From Bosea sp. 29B (lineage in GTDB: Bacteria; Pseudomonadota; Alphaproteobacteria; Rhizobiales; Beijerinckiaceae): a DNA stretch of 64,000 nt. The DNA lies in the NCBI RefSeq assembly GCF_902506165.1, contig NZ_LR733817.1, forward strand, positions 4,617,625 to 4,681,624, given 5' to 3'. Below the pieces are notes generated by a model. The model saw only the letters and a list, made by a program, of their open reading frames with translations. It did no database searches and had not been told where the DNA came from. Below, piece by piece: positions 48,504 to 57,497 of this stretch (position 1 is the stretch's first letter; each line of letters opens with the position of its first letter). Both the position numbers and the translations under genes were made by a program.

Positions 48504-49318
48504 CGCGCACCCCTCATCCGCGGGTCGAGCTTGTCGCGGAGCGCATCGCCGAGCAGGTTGATGCCGAGCAGCGTCAGCGAGATGCACAGGCCCGGGAAGA
48601 TGCCGAGCCAGACGGCCTGACCGATATAGGGCCGCGAGCCCGCGAGCATATTGCCCCAGGTCGGCGCCGGTGGCGGCACGCCGAGGCCGAGGAAGGAGAG
48701 CGAGCTCTCCGCCAGCAGCACCCAGCCGAACATGGAGGTCGCCAGCACGGTCAGCGGCGCGATGCAGTTCGGCAGGATGTGGCGCAGCATGGTGAAGCCC
48801 TCGGAGTTGCCCATCACCCGCGAGGCCGAGATGAACTCGCGCTCGCGCAGCGAGAGCACCGTGCCGCGCACGATGCGGGCGACCGAGGGCGCATAGGCGA
48901 TGCCGAGCGCCAGGATGATGCCGTATTTATTGGCGCCGACCACGGCGAGCAGGCCGAGCGCCAGCAGGATGCCGGGGAAGGCGAGCAGCGCGTCGTTGAA
49001 GGCCATGATGGTGCGGTCGACCCAGCCGCGGACATAGCCCGAGAACAGGCCGATCACCGTGCCGAGCGAGACGGCGAGCGCGACGGTCAGCAGGCTGATC
49101 CAGACCGATGTGGCGGCGCCCGCCATCAGGCGCGAGAGCACGTCGCGGCCGAACTCGTCGGTGCCGAGCCAGTGCATCGCCGAGGGCGCCGCGAGCTTGG
49201 CTCGGAACGAGAGCCGCAAGGGGTCGTAGGGGGTCCAGACGGAGCTGACGCTTGCGACGATGGCGAGGAAGCCGATCAGCGTGCCGCCGACCAGGGCGTT
49301 GGGAGCGGGGAGCCTCAT
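48500..49318 (-). CDS. Dipeptide-type ABC permease (DppC-like)
   Basis: 272 aa. Motif HWLGTDEFGRDVLSRLMAGA (about 49-68) after the first helix is diagnostic of DppC/OppC; the EAA-like loop is FISASRVMGNSEGFTMLRHI (about 166-185), and the end DALRDKLDPRMRGAR is typical. ATG 49318 overlaps the DppB stop by 4 bases. Confidence 0.93.
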   Translation of the reverse strand: MRLPAPNALVGGTLIGFLAIVASVSSVWTPYDPLRLSFRAKLAAPSAMHWLGTDEFGRDVLSRLMAGAATSVWISLLTVALAVSLGTVIGLFSGYVRGWVDRTIMAFNDALLAFPGILLALGLLAVVGANKYGIILALGIAYAPSVARIVRGTVLSLREREFISASRVMGNSEGFTMLRHILPNCIAPLTVLATSMFGWVLLAESSLSFLGLGVPPPAPTWGNMLAGSRPYIGQAVWLGIFPGLCISLTLLGINLLGDALRDKLDPRMRGAR

Positions 49319-50259
49319 TGCGCCGTCACCCTCGGATCGAAGATCGGATAGCAGAGGTCGATCACCAGATTGACCAGCACATAGGTGAAGGCGACGAAGA
49401 GCATGCAGCCCTGGATCACCGGATAGTCGCGGGCGAAGATCGAATCGACCAGCAGGCGGCCGAGGCCGGGAATGGTGAAGACGGTCTCGACGACGGCGAT
49501 GCCGCCGAGCAGGTTGCCGAGCACGAGGCCGATCAGCGTCCAGGTCGGGCCGAAGGCGTTCTTGAAGGCGTGGTTCCAGAGCACGGCGCTCTCGGTCAGG
49601 CCCTTGGCGCGGGCATGGGTGATGTAGTCGAGCCGGAGCACTTCCAGCGTCGAGGCGCGCGCCATACGCAGGATCACGCCGATTTCGTGCAGGAACAGCG
49701 TCATGATCGGCATGATCAGATAGAGGATGCCGGCCATAGGATTTTCGGCGATCGAGACGTAGCCGACCACCGGCAGCCATTCGAGCTTGAGCCCGAAGAA
49801 CAGCAGCAGCAGCAGGCCGAGCCAGAAGGTCGGGATCGAGAGCAGCAACGTCGCGACGGCGACGAGACTGAAGTCGAGCGAGGTGTCCTGCTTCCAGGCG
49901 GCGAGCACGCCCGCGGGAACCGCGACGAGGCTGGCGAGCGCGACCGCAACCAGCACGATCTGGGCGGAGATCCAGAAGCGCTGCAGGATCAGCGGCAGCA
50001 CCGCCTGCTGCGAGTTGATCGACTGGCCGAGATCGCCCTTGAGAAGATTGCCGAACCAGATGCCGAACTGGACCGGCAGGCTCTGGTCGAGGCCAAGTCT
50101 GGCCTGAAGGTCGGCGATCGAGGCCGGGGTCGCCAGATCCCCCAGCATCAGCGAGGCCGGATCGCCCGGGATCAGCCGGATCAAGGCGAAGACCGAGACC
50201 GACACGATCAGCAGTGTCGGCACGGACATCAGGATGCGCGTCAGCGCAAAGCGCAGCAT
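49315..50259 (-). CDS. Dipeptide-type ABC permease (DppB-like)
   Basis: 314 aa with six helices. RLIPGDPASLMLG (about 28-40) and the EAA-like loop LDYITHARAKGLTESAVLWN (about 209-228), then VVETVFTIPGLGRLLVDSI, are DppB marks. The binding-protein gene lies 33 bases upstream. Confidence 0.93.
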   Translation of the reverse strand: MLRFALTRILMSVPTLLIVSVSVFALIRLIPGDPASLMLGDLATPASIADLQARLGLDQSLPVQFGIWFGNLLKGDLGQSINSQQAVLPLILQRFWISAQIVLVAVALASLVAVPAGVLAAWKQDTSLDFSLVAVATLLLSIPTFWLGLLLLLFFGLKLEWLPVVGYVSIAENPMAGILYLIMPIMTLFLHEIGVILRMARASTLEVLRLDYITHARAKGLTESAVLWNHAFKNAFGPTWTLIGLVLGNLLGGIAVVETVFTIPGLGRLLVDSIFARDYPVIQGCMLFVAFTYVLVNLVIDLCYPIFDPRVTAQ

Positions 50260-50292
50260 CGGTTTCCTCCCGGATGCGCGTGGCAGGTGGCG

Positions 50293-51837
50293 TCAGTTCG
50301 CCAGCGTCACTTCCCACATGCGCAGCTTCGACTGCCACGGCTTGAAGCCCTGGACGCGCTTGGCATGGGCGATGATGTCGAGGCCGTTAAAGGCGAAGAT
50401 CATCGGAACTTCGTCGATGACGCGATTGTGCAGCTCGTCGACGAGCTTCTGCCGCTCGGCCCGGTCGGAGGTCACGTAGAGCTTGTCGATCTGCTTCTGC
50501 GCTTCCGGGTTGTCCCAGGTCTTGCGCGGCTGCTTGTCCTTCGGTCCGGAGAACTGCTCGAAGGCGATCGCGGGATCGAAGCGGGCTGAGAAGGAGAAGG
50601 ACTGCATCTGGTAGTTGCCCTTGTTGAAGCGATCGAGCTGGGTCGCCCAGTCCAGCACTTCGATCTCGGCATTGACGCCGACGGACTGCAGCATCTGCTG
50701 GGCCACAACCGCAGCCGGGAAGCTCGGTACGGTCGGGCGCTTGTTGGCGAGGATCACGATCTTCTCGCCCTTGTAGCCGGCCTCCTGCAGCAGCTTCTTG
50801 GCGCGGGCAGCGTCATAGACATGGCCCTTCTTCTCGACCTCGCCGAAATAGCTCGAGCCGGAATAGATCGGCGAGGTGTTGGGCTTGCCGAGGTCGTTGT
50901 AGAAGGAGGCGACGATCTCATCCATGTCGAGCGAGGCTGCGATCGCCTGGCGCAGCTTCTGGTTGCCCATCACCGCGTCTTTGGTCTGGATCAGGAAGAC
51001 GTGCCTGACGGCATTGGGCTCGGCCGCGACCGAGAGCTTCGGGTTCTTCTTCAGCTCGGCCGCGTCGCTCGGCAGGATCTCGGCCATGTCGAGCGCGCCG
51101 GAGATCAGGCCGGCCTTCACCGTCGCCGGATCCTTGACGACCAGGAACTTGATGTCCTTGAGCAGGGGCCGCTTGGAGCCGACATAGCCGTCGGCCTTGC
51201 CGCCGTCCTTCGGCGACTTGTAGCCCTCGAAGGCGGTCATGGTGAAATATTCGCCGCGCTTCCACTCGCCGAACTTGTAGGGGCCGGTGCCGATCGGCTT
51301 GTCCCAGGAGCCATCGGCCTTGACCGAATCCTTGTGCAGGATCGCGGTCATCGCGCAGTCGGTGCGGGCGAGCGTGTCGAGGAAGAGCGCGTTCGGCTTG
51401 TCGATCTGCATCACCACGGTGCGGGCGTCCGGCGCCGTCACCGACTCGACCTTGAGGCCGGAGCGACCATCGAATTCCGAGGTGCAGCGCCAGTCGGTCT
51501 TGGCGTCCATGTAGCGGTTCCAGCTCCACAGCACGTCGGCCGAGGTGAGCTCGGCGCCGTTGTGGAACTTGACGCCCTGGCGCAGCGTGAAGGTGTAGGT
51601 CTTGCCGTCGGCGGAGAGGTCGACCTTCTCGGCCAGCAGCGGCGTCGCGACGCCGCCCTCATTGTAGCCGACGAGGCCCTCGACCAGTTGCAACGCGAAG
51701 TCGTCGGTGTTGTCGTCGCGATTGACGCCGGGATTGTTGCTGCGGATGTCGGCAGCAACGGCGACGGTGATGGATTGCGCCGCGGCGGGGCTGGCGAGCG
51801 CCAGCAAAGCGAAGGCGGAGGCGAGCAGGCGGTTCAT
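50293..51837 (-). CDS. Dipeptide-type ABC solute-binding protein, family 5
   Basis: 514 aa with a Sec signal peptide (residues 1-21, ending AAAQS). Family 5 region LRQGVKFHNGAELTSADVLW (about 84-103) and IGTGPYKFGEWKRGEYF (about 180-196). ATG 51837 has an AGGGGAA ribosome site 7 bases away; an upstream TTG is rejected. Very similar in sequence to the product of 53583-55142. First transporter gene of the operon. Confidence 0.93.
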   Translation of the reverse strand: MNRLLASAFALLALASPAAAQSITVAVAADIRSNNPGVNRDDNTDDFALQLVEGLVGYNEGGVATPLLAEKVDLSADGKTYTFTLRQGVKFHNGAELTSADVLWSWNRYMDAKTDWRCTSEFDGRSGLKVESVTAPDARTVVMQIDKPNALFLDTLARTDCAMTAILHKDSVKADGSWDKPIGTGPYKFGEWKRGEYFTMTAFEGYKSPKDGGKADGYVGSKRPLLKDIKFLVVKDPATVKAGLISGALDMAEILPSDAAELKKNPKLSVAAEPNAVRHVFLIQTKDAVMGNQKLRQAIAASLDMDEIVASFYNDLGKPNTSPIYSGSSYFGEVEKKGHVYDAARAKKLLQEAGYKGEKIVILANKRPTVPSFPAAVVAQQMLQSVGVNAEIEVLDWATQLDRFNKGNYQMQSFSFSARFDPAIAFEQFSGPKDKQPRKTWDNPEAQKQIDKLYVTSDRAERQKLVDELHNRVIDEVPMIFAFNGLDIIAHAKRVQGFKPWQSKLRMWEVTLAN

Positions 51838-51898
51838 CGGCAATTCCCCTTTTTGTCTTGTTGTCTTGGTCTTGTCGTTGTGCGTGCGATCGCTGGCC

Positions 51899-52783
51899 TC
51901 AGGCGGCCTTGGCCGCCCCGGATCGGCGTTTGGCCAGCTCGTCGGCGAAGAAGTCCTCGACCCGCGAGACAGCCTTCAACCCGTCATGCGGCATGTTCGG
52001 CACCAGGTCGAAGCGAACGTTGATGCCGTGCTCCTCGAAGTTGCGGCGCAGGGTATCGAGCCGTTCCGGGCGGTTCGTGCCGGCCCGGTTGGCGTCCGGC
52101 ATCCAGCTGCGATCGCCGGGCTTGTGGGTGATCTCCCAGGTTTCGAGATCGGCGGCGCCGACGATCATCTGCACCGCGACCTTACGGATCGCCTCGATGT
52201 CGGGGGCGGTGCCGAAGAGCTCGGCCATGTTGCGGGTGCCGACCCACCAGTCGCGCGTCGGGTCGAGCAGCGTCACCGAGCCCGGCGCGCCGATCGAGGC
52301 GGCCCAGAGCTTGTGGGGCTGCAGCATCAGGAAGCGATGGGTGAAATGGCCGCCGCCGGAATAGCCGAACAGAGCGAAGCGGTCGAAGCGCAGGCCGTAA
52401 TGCTGGGCGACCTCCTCGACCATGGCGAGGAGGATGTGGTCGTAGCGGACCTCGCCTTCGCGCATGTATTTGAAGCCGTTGCGGTTGCCGTCGCCCATCA
52501 CGCCGATCGGGAAGAGCGGGGCGAGAATGACGCAGTTGTTCCAGCGGCCGAAGGCCTCGAAGGCGTCGCGATAGCCGGTGAAGCCGCGGCCGGTGCCGTG
52601 CATGGTGACGACGAGCTCGGGAGGCTGGCCACCTTTGCCGAGGCTCTTCGGCACATAGAGGCAATAGCTGAAACGCGGATCGGCCTTGCAGGCGGTGACC
52701 GGCGTCGGGCCGAGATCGTAGAGCGCGCGCGCAATCGTGGCCGCATCGTCCTGCTTGCTCTGGCTTGCGACGGGAGCAGTCAT
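51899..52783 (-). CDS. Alpha/beta hydrolase
   Basis: 294 aa. Nucleophile elbow FGYSGGGHFTHRF (Ser about 142), oxyanion region VVTMHGTGRG (about 58-67) and late His in PNMPHDGLKA (about 268). No signal peptide, so cytoplasmic. It resembles polyhydroxyalkanoate-depolymerase/esterase-like proteins, but the substrate is unknown. It is the first gene of the operon leading into the Dpp-like importer and is divergent from the GntR gene at 52936. Confidence 0.82.
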   Translation of the reverse strand: MTAPVASQSKQDDAATIARALYDLGPTPVTACKADPRFSYCLYVPKSLGKGGQPPELVVTMHGTGRGFTGYRDAFEAFGRWNNCVILAPLFPIGVMGDGNRNGFKYMREGEVRYDHILLAMVEEVAQHYGLRFDRFALFGYSGGGHFTHRFLMLQPHKLWAASIGAPGSVTLLDPTRDWWVGTRNMAELFGTAPDIEAIRKVAVQMIVGAADLETWEITHKPGDRSWMPDANRAGTNRPERLDTLRRNFEEHGINVRFDLVPNMPHDGLKAVSRVEDFFADELAKRRSGAAKAA

Positions 52784-52808
52784 GCGGCGTTTCCTTATTG
52801 GCTATAAG

Positions 52809-52820
52809 ATTGGCGCCAAT
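52809..52820. promoter_or_regulatory. Palindrome between the hydrolase and GntR genes
   Basis: ATTGGCGCCAAT is a perfect 12-base palindrome in the 152-base divergent gap, 26 bases from the hydrolase start. It may be an operator for the adjacent GntR protein. A+T-rich TATAAG lies next to it. Confidence 0.4.
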
Positions 52821-52935
52821 TTTGTTGCATGATACGATCGCCCCTGCAAGCCGGATTCGATAGGGGCAGCGTCGGTTGTGGCCGAGGCAAGCGAGCCGGC
52901 TCGCAAGCATCGCTCCAATGCTCTAGAGACCCGTC

Positions 52936-53586
52936 ATGGCCAGCCGTCCAAAAACCCGCCAGCGCGCCAAGGGCGAACTCGCCAACGAGATCGCCAAGGC
53001 GATCCATATCCGCGCCTATCGCCCGGGCGAGTGGCTGCGGCAGATCGATCTCGAGGAGGCTTTCCAGGCGACGCGCTTCGATGTCCGTACCGCGCTCGAC
53101 GAGCTTTCCGTGCGCAAGACGATCGAGCACGTGCCCAATCGCGGCTACCGTGTCGTCGAGGTCGATCTTGCCACCTACCGTGCGATCCGCGACACCCGCA
53201 TCATCCTGGAGAGCGCCGCGTCCCGCCTGGTGATCGGCAGGGTGGACGATGATGCCGTTGCCCGGCTCGATGCGCTCGCCCACGAGTTCAGCCAGGCGGT
53301 GCAGAGCGGTACGCGCGTCGAGCAGAGCGAGATCAACCGCGCCTTCCATAGCCTGATCTATGCCCATTGCGGCAATCCGGTGCTGGTGGAGACGATCTGG
53401 AGTCTGCGCGACCGCTCGCGTGGTTCGGCGGTCACGGTCTGGGCCTCGCATCAGGCCCTGCTGGCCAGCGACGCGGACCACCACGCCATGGTCGCGGCGA
53501 TCCGCGCCGGGGATGGCGAGCGGCTGGCCGAGCTGATCAGCCAGCACATCCTCAAGGACCTGATCGAGGTCAGCGGTGCGGCTTAG
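52936..53586 (+). CDS. GntR-family (FCD) regulator
   Basis: 216 aa. Winged helix at residues 12-75 (IRAYRPGEWLRQIDLEEAFQATRFDVRTALDELSVRKTIEHV, partly quoted), then an FCD-type helical domain with the metal-binding pattern FHSLIYAHCGNP (about 135-146). It is divergent from the hydrolase-Dpp operon and convergent with the second binding-protein gene (4-base overlap), and probably controls one or both. Confidence 0.9.
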   Translation: MASRPKTRQRAKGELANEIAKAIHIRAYRPGEWLRQIDLEEAFQATRFDVRTALDELSVRKTIEHVPNRGYRVVEVDLATYRAIRDTRIILESAASRLVIGRVDDDAVARLDALAHEFSQAVQSGTRVEQSEINRAFHSLIYAHCGNPVLVETIWSLRDRSRGSAVTVWASHQALLASDADHHAMVAAIRAGDGERLAELISQHILKDLIEVSGAA

Positions 53587-55142
53587 TCCGCGACGGTAAC
53601 CTCCCAGAGCCGCGGCTTCGACAGGATCGAGGACTTGTAGCCCTTGACCCGCTTGCCATAGGCGCCGGCGTCGATGCCGTTATAGAGCATCACCATCGGC
53701 ACTTCGGCGATGAAGCGCTGGTGCAGCTCGTCAAATAGCCTCTGGCGCTCGGCCTTGTCGGAGACGACCATCGACTTGTCGAGCAGCGCCTGCGACTCCG
53801 GGGTGTCCCAGACCTTGCGCGGCTGCGTCGCCTTCGGGCCGGTCATCGATTCGAAGCTGAGAGCGGGGTCGAGTCTGGCCGAATAGGGGAAGGCCTGGAG
53901 CTGGTAGTTGCCCTTGGTATAGCGGTCGAGCTGCGTCGCCCATTCGAGCACCTCGATCTGAACGTTGATGCCGGCGGCTTGCAGCATCTGCTGCGAGACG
54001 ACGGCAGCGTCGAAGCTCTGCGGGTAGCGCTTGTTCGCCAGCATCACCAGCGGCTCGCCCTTGTAGCCGGCTTCCTGCAGCAGCTTCTTGGCTGCGGCGA
54101 GGTCGTATGTGTAGCCCTTGACCTGGGCCGGGCCGTAATAGGACGACATCGACGGCACGATCGAATTGTTGCGCTTGCCGAGCCCGTCGGTGACCTGCGC
54201 CACCAGTTCCTCGGTATCGATCGCCGCAGCGATCGCCTGGCGCAGCTTGACGTTCCCCAGTAGCGGATCGCGGGTCTGCAGCAGGATACCGACCAGGCCC
54301 ATGTTTGGTGTGATCGAGAGCCCGATGCGCTGGTCCTTCCTGAGTTCCTTGACCTCGGCATTGGCGACGTCCGGGATCACGTCGACATCGCCGCGCAGCA
54401 GCGCCGCCTTGGCGGTGGCGCCGTCCGGGATGACCATGAAGCGGATTTCGTCGATGAGCGGGCGCTTGCCGCCGGTATAGCCGTCTGGCGCACCGGGCAG
54501 GCTGGCATAAGCCTCGTTACGGGTCAGGCGGACGAACTCGCCGCGCTTCCATTCGGCGAATTTGTAAGGGCCGGTGCCGATCGGCTTGTCGAAGGAGCCG
54601 TCGGGCTTGAGCGAGTCCTTGTGCAGGATTGCCGTCATCGCGCAGTCGGTGCGGGCGAGATTGGCGAGGAAGAGCGAGCTCGGCTTGTCCAGCTTGAAGA
54701 CGACGGTCGCCGGATCGGGCGCCGTCACCGCCTCGACCTTGACGCGGCCGCGCCCGTCGAATTCCGACAGGCAGCGCCAGTCGGCTTTCGCGTCCATATA
54801 GCGGTTCCAGCTCCAGACCATGTCGGCCGAGGTCACGTCGGCGCCATTGTGGAACTTCAGGCCCTTGCGCAGGGTGAAGGTATAGCTCAGCCCGTCCGGC
54901 GAGACCGCGATCGTCTCGGCGAGCAGGGGCTTCACCGCCGAGTCCTCGCCATAGGCGACGAGACCCTCGACGACATGCAGGATGACCGAGTCGGTATTGT
55001 CGTCGCGGTTGACCCCCGGATTGATGCCGCGAATGTCGGCGTTGAGGTGCACCTTCAGCGTCGCGGCCGCGGCCGGCATTATGGCTGCGGTCGCAAGGCC
55101 CAATCCGGCGAGGGCGAGGGAAAGGCGGCGTCGGCTGTGCAT
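53583..55142 (-). CDS. Dipeptide-type ABC solute-binding protein, family 5 (second paralog)
   Basis: 519 aa with signal peptide (residues 1-26). Shares long identical stretches with the 50293 protein, for example NPGVNRDDNTD, SWNRYMDAK and LARTDCAMTAILHKDS. No own permease or ATPase, so it likely delivers a related ligand to the same Dpp-like complex. It lies downstream of the C45 peptidase gene on the same strand. Confidence 0.92.
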   Translation of the reverse strand: MHSRRRLSLALAGLGLATAAIMPAAAATLKVHLNADIRGINPGVNRDDNTDSVILHVVEGLVAYGEDSAVKPLLAETIAVSPDGLSYTFTLRKGLKFHNGADVTSADMVWSWNRYMDAKADWRCLSEFDGRGRVKVEAVTAPDPATVVFKLDKPSSLFLANLARTDCAMTAILHKDSLKPDGSFDKPIGTGPYKFAEWKRGEFVRLTRNEAYASLPGAPDGYTGGKRPLIDEIRFMVIPDGATAKAALLRGDVDVIPDVANAEVKELRKDQRIGLSITPNMGLVGILLQTRDPLLGNVKLRQAIAAAIDTEELVAQVTDGLGKRNNSIVPSMSSYYGPAQVKGYTYDLAAAKKLLQEAGYKGEPLVMLANKRYPQSFDAAVVSQQMLQAAGINVQIEVLEWATQLDRYTKGNYQLQAFPYSARLDPALSFESMTGPKATQPRKVWDTPESQALLDKSMVVSDKAERQRLFDELHQRFIAEVPMVMLYNGIDAGAYGKRVKGYKSSILSKPRLWEVTVAD

Positions 55143-55270
55143 CGGCAGGTTCCCCTTGTTTTATGATCTGGACGCGTCGTTGCCGCCTTATTCGGCGGCT
55201 TGTGCGAGAGCCGGATGATTTCAAATGGGCTCGCTCTGCGATCCCATTCGAAATCTGAATCCGTCTCTCA

Positions 55271-56455
55271 TCAAAGAGTTAGAGCAGGATTCTTGCGAAA
55301 AACCGGTTCCCACTTTTTCGCATCCTGCTCTAGCGTCATTGGTTCATCCGTGAGGCTGTAGCGGGTGAAGGTGCGGTTGAGAGCGGGCAGGGGCGCGACC
55401 TCCATGGTGCCCTTGGCCGGCTGCATGATCACCATGGAGACGGTGGCCGAGAGATTGCCGGTGTCGTTGAGGCGCGGCGGCCGGCAGACCGAATGCGGGG
55501 TCAGGAAATCGTCGAAGAAGGCTGCTTTCAGATCATCGACCGTCAGCTTGCGGCCGGCCTCGTTCAGCAGCTTCTTGACGCGCCAGTCGCGATAGAAGCT
55601 CTCGGGCACGCGCGGCGTGCCGGTATCGGTGATCTTGGTCAGCGCGACCTGGCCGACCCAATGGTTGGCGTGCACGATCAGCCCGTCCTCGGGATAGAGC
55701 GGGAAGGCGGCGTCGGGCGCGCATTCGAAGTCGATGCCGAAGCCGGCGACGGTCGAGAGCATCATGTTATTGGAGCAAGCCTTCGGCGTCGTCGCGACTG
55801 CCTTGATGGCGTAGGCGAGATGCTCTTGCTCCAGCACCTTGCGACGGATCAGGGCGAGCGGCACGCCAACTTGCGTGAAGTCGCGCTCACTTTCGAGATA
55901 ATTGGCGGTGATCGAGATGCCGGCGGCGTTCATGCCGCAACGGGCGAGGCCGCCGGCCTCGACAAAGGTCAGGAAATCGGGGCCGTCCTCGCGGCGAACG
56001 CGCAGCACGATCGCCGTCTCCGCGCATTCGGCCTTCCAGTCCCAGTTCTGGCCGTGGATCAGTTCGCCCGAAGCGCTGCGCTCCGGCAGGATGATCGCAC
56101 CGGTGCAGCCGTCGTCGAGCTCCTCCTCGGCCCCGACCGGCTTGCTTTTCTCCAGCTTCGCCTTGGCGATCACCTCGGTGCGGGCGTTGATCATGATGAC
56201 GTCTTCGAGCGCGACGCCGGCTCCATCCGCGATGCCGCGCATCTCCTCGACATAGTGTGCACCGAAGGCTTCGATCTCGCGGGCGAACTCACCGATCAGG
56301 CGCGACTTGGCGTCGGCGTCATAGCCGAGCTCGCCGAGCTGTCCGCCATAGAGCTCGATCGAGCGCTTGACGCGCTTCGGCACCGCCGCACCATGCTGGC
56401 GGCCGCGCTCATAGGGCGTGCCGGAGACATCGACGAAGGGAAAGGGTTCGACCAT
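55271..56455 (-). CDS. C45 family peptidase/acyltransferase-like Ntn hydrolase
   Basis: 394 aa, related to isopenicillin-N acyltransferase (peptidase C45). The candidate nucleophile is Cys125 in DDGCTGAIILPE, after autoprocessing between Gly124 and Cys125, followed by HGQNWDWKAE (about 143-152). It should hydrolyse or transfer an amide-bound acyl group. Residues 375-392 are encoded by a palindromic repeat, so the C-terminus has been replaced or extended. ATG 56455 gives the family start MVEPFPFVDVSGTPYERGRQHG. Divergent from the GntR gene at 56540. Confidence 0.87.
   Translation of the reverse strand: MVEPFPFVDVSGTPYERGRQHGAAVPKRVKRSIELYGGQLGELGYDADAKSRLIGEFAREIEAFGAHYVEEMRGIADGAGVALEDVIMINARTEVIAKAKLEKSKPVGAEEELDDGCTGAIILPERSASGELIHGQNWDWKAECAETAIVLRVRREDGPDFLTFVEAGGLARCGMNAAGISITANYLESERDFTQVGVPLALIRRKVLEQEHLAYAIKAVATTPKACSNNMMLSTVAGFGIDFECAPDAAFPLYPEDGLIVHANHWVGQVALTKITDTGTPRVPESFYRDWRVKKLLNEAGRKLTVDDLKAAFFDDFLTPHSVCRPPRLNDTGNLSATVSMVIMQPAKGTMEVAPLPALNRTFTRYSLTDEPMTLEQDAKKWEPVFRKNPALTL
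55280..55332. repeat. Palindromic intergenic-type repeat forming the C45 gene 3' end
   Basis: Perfect outer arms TAGAGCAGGAT/ATCCTGCTCTA and inner arms GCGAAAAA/TTTTTCGC around CCGGTTCCCAC. Same type as the element at 48451 by its core. It is read through in frame and the stop follows 7 bases beyond it. Confidence 0.88.
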
Positions 56456-56539
56456 GGCCGGATCTCCGCGGGTTCGCACTGGTGCTGTGTCTGGCTGTGA
56501 TGTATTTCATTTCAAACTAAGACAATCAAGAGCCTTTCA

Positions 56540-57421
56540 ATGATGACGCCGACACGCTTGCAGCAGGAGATCGCCGAGCGGATTCTCCGCATGGTCCGCG
56601 AGGATGGGCTCGAAGCTGGTGCCTGGCTCAACGAGAACAGCGCGGCGCGTCGCCTCAACGTCTCGCGCACGCCGGTGCGGGCCGCGATCGACCATCTTGC
56701 CCTTCAGGGGCTGGTGCGCCGGCATCCGAACAAGGGCGTCGAGCTGCTGAGCACGCCCGAGGCGTCAGCGGATCTCGGTGCGAGCACTGACGCGACCGAA
56801 CTCGCCATGGTCAAAGTGGCGCAGGATCGGCATGGCGGGCGCCTGCCCGACGAGATTTCCGAACTCGAACTGATGCGGCGCTATGAGCTCGGCCGGCCCG
56901 AGGTTCAGCGGCTGATGGCCCGGCTGGCCGATCTCGACATGGTCGAGCGCAAGCGCGGCTATGGCTGGCGGTTCCTGCATGAGCCGCGCGACCAGTCGGC
57001 TCATGACGAGCGCTACCGCTTCCGCCTGCTGATCGAGCCGATGGTCTTCCTCGAGCCCGGTTTCTCGCTCGACCAAGACTGGATCGACGAGATGCGGACC
57101 CGGCACGAGCAGACCCTGTCGCAGCACTGGAAGGAAAGCTCGGCGATTGGCTTCTATGAGATGAACGCTGATTTCCACGAGGGGCTGGCGGCGGCCTCGG
57201 GCAACCGCTTCATCCATTCCGCCATCCGCCGGCAGAACCAGATGCGCCGGCTCTCCAACTATGACTGGACCTATGGCTATGAGCGCGTCGTGGTGAACAG
57301 CCGCGAGCATCTGCAGATGCTGGCGACGATCGAGGCCGGCGATCTCCAGCTTGCAAGCGCCCTGATGCGCAGCCATCTCCAGCGCGCCATGCAGTTGCGC
57401 CGGCCGGACGGGCTGGACTGA
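56540..57421 (+). CDS. GntR-family regulator with apparent tandem winged helices
   Basis: 293 aa, about 60 longer than an ordinary FCD regulator. The first winged helix is at residues 8-70 (NENSAARRLNVSRTPVRAAI) and a second HTH-like unit at about 90-147 (ELELMRRYELGRPEVQRLM, then LVERKRGYGWRF-like wing with MVERKRGYGWRF). A C-terminal helical ligand domain follows (about 155-290). Divergent from the C45-SBP operon, and just upstream of the aminotransferase with a clear inverted repeat between. The second HTH is inferred from pattern only. Confidence 0.87.
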   Translation: MMTPTRLQQEIAERILRMVREDGLEAGAWLNENSAARRLNVSRTPVRAAIDHLALQGLVRRHPNKGVELLSTPEASADLGASTDATELAMVKVAQDRHGGRLPDEISELELMRRYELGRPEVQRLMARLADLDMVERKRGYGWRFLHEPRDQSAHDERYRFRLLIEPMVFLEPGFSLDQDWIDEMRTRHEQTLSQHWKESSAIGFYEMNADFHEGLAAASGNRFIHSAIRRQNQMRRLSNYDWTYGYERVVVNSREHLQMLATIEAGDLQLASALMRSHLQRAMQLRRPDGLD

Positions 57422-57443
57422 TGCGGCTCGGCATTCTCACTGT

Positions 57444-57467
57444 TGTCTTTTGAATTTAAGAAAGACA
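57444..57467. promoter_or_regulatory. Inverted repeat before the aminotransferase gene
   Basis: TGTCTTT and AAAGACA are perfect 7-base arms with a 10-base A+T-rich spacer, 31 bases before the aminotransferase ATG and 23 bases after the GntR stop. A good operator candidate for that GntR protein. Confidence 0.5.
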
Positions 57468-57497
57468 TCATGTGGCGATCCGTAGCGAGGACTCGCC

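Noticed and set aside
48500..50338. A 612-codon frame that would fuse DppC to an upstream segment
   Set aside because: The upstream part overlaps DppB in another frame and has no motifs; DppC starts at 49318 with an ATGA overlap.
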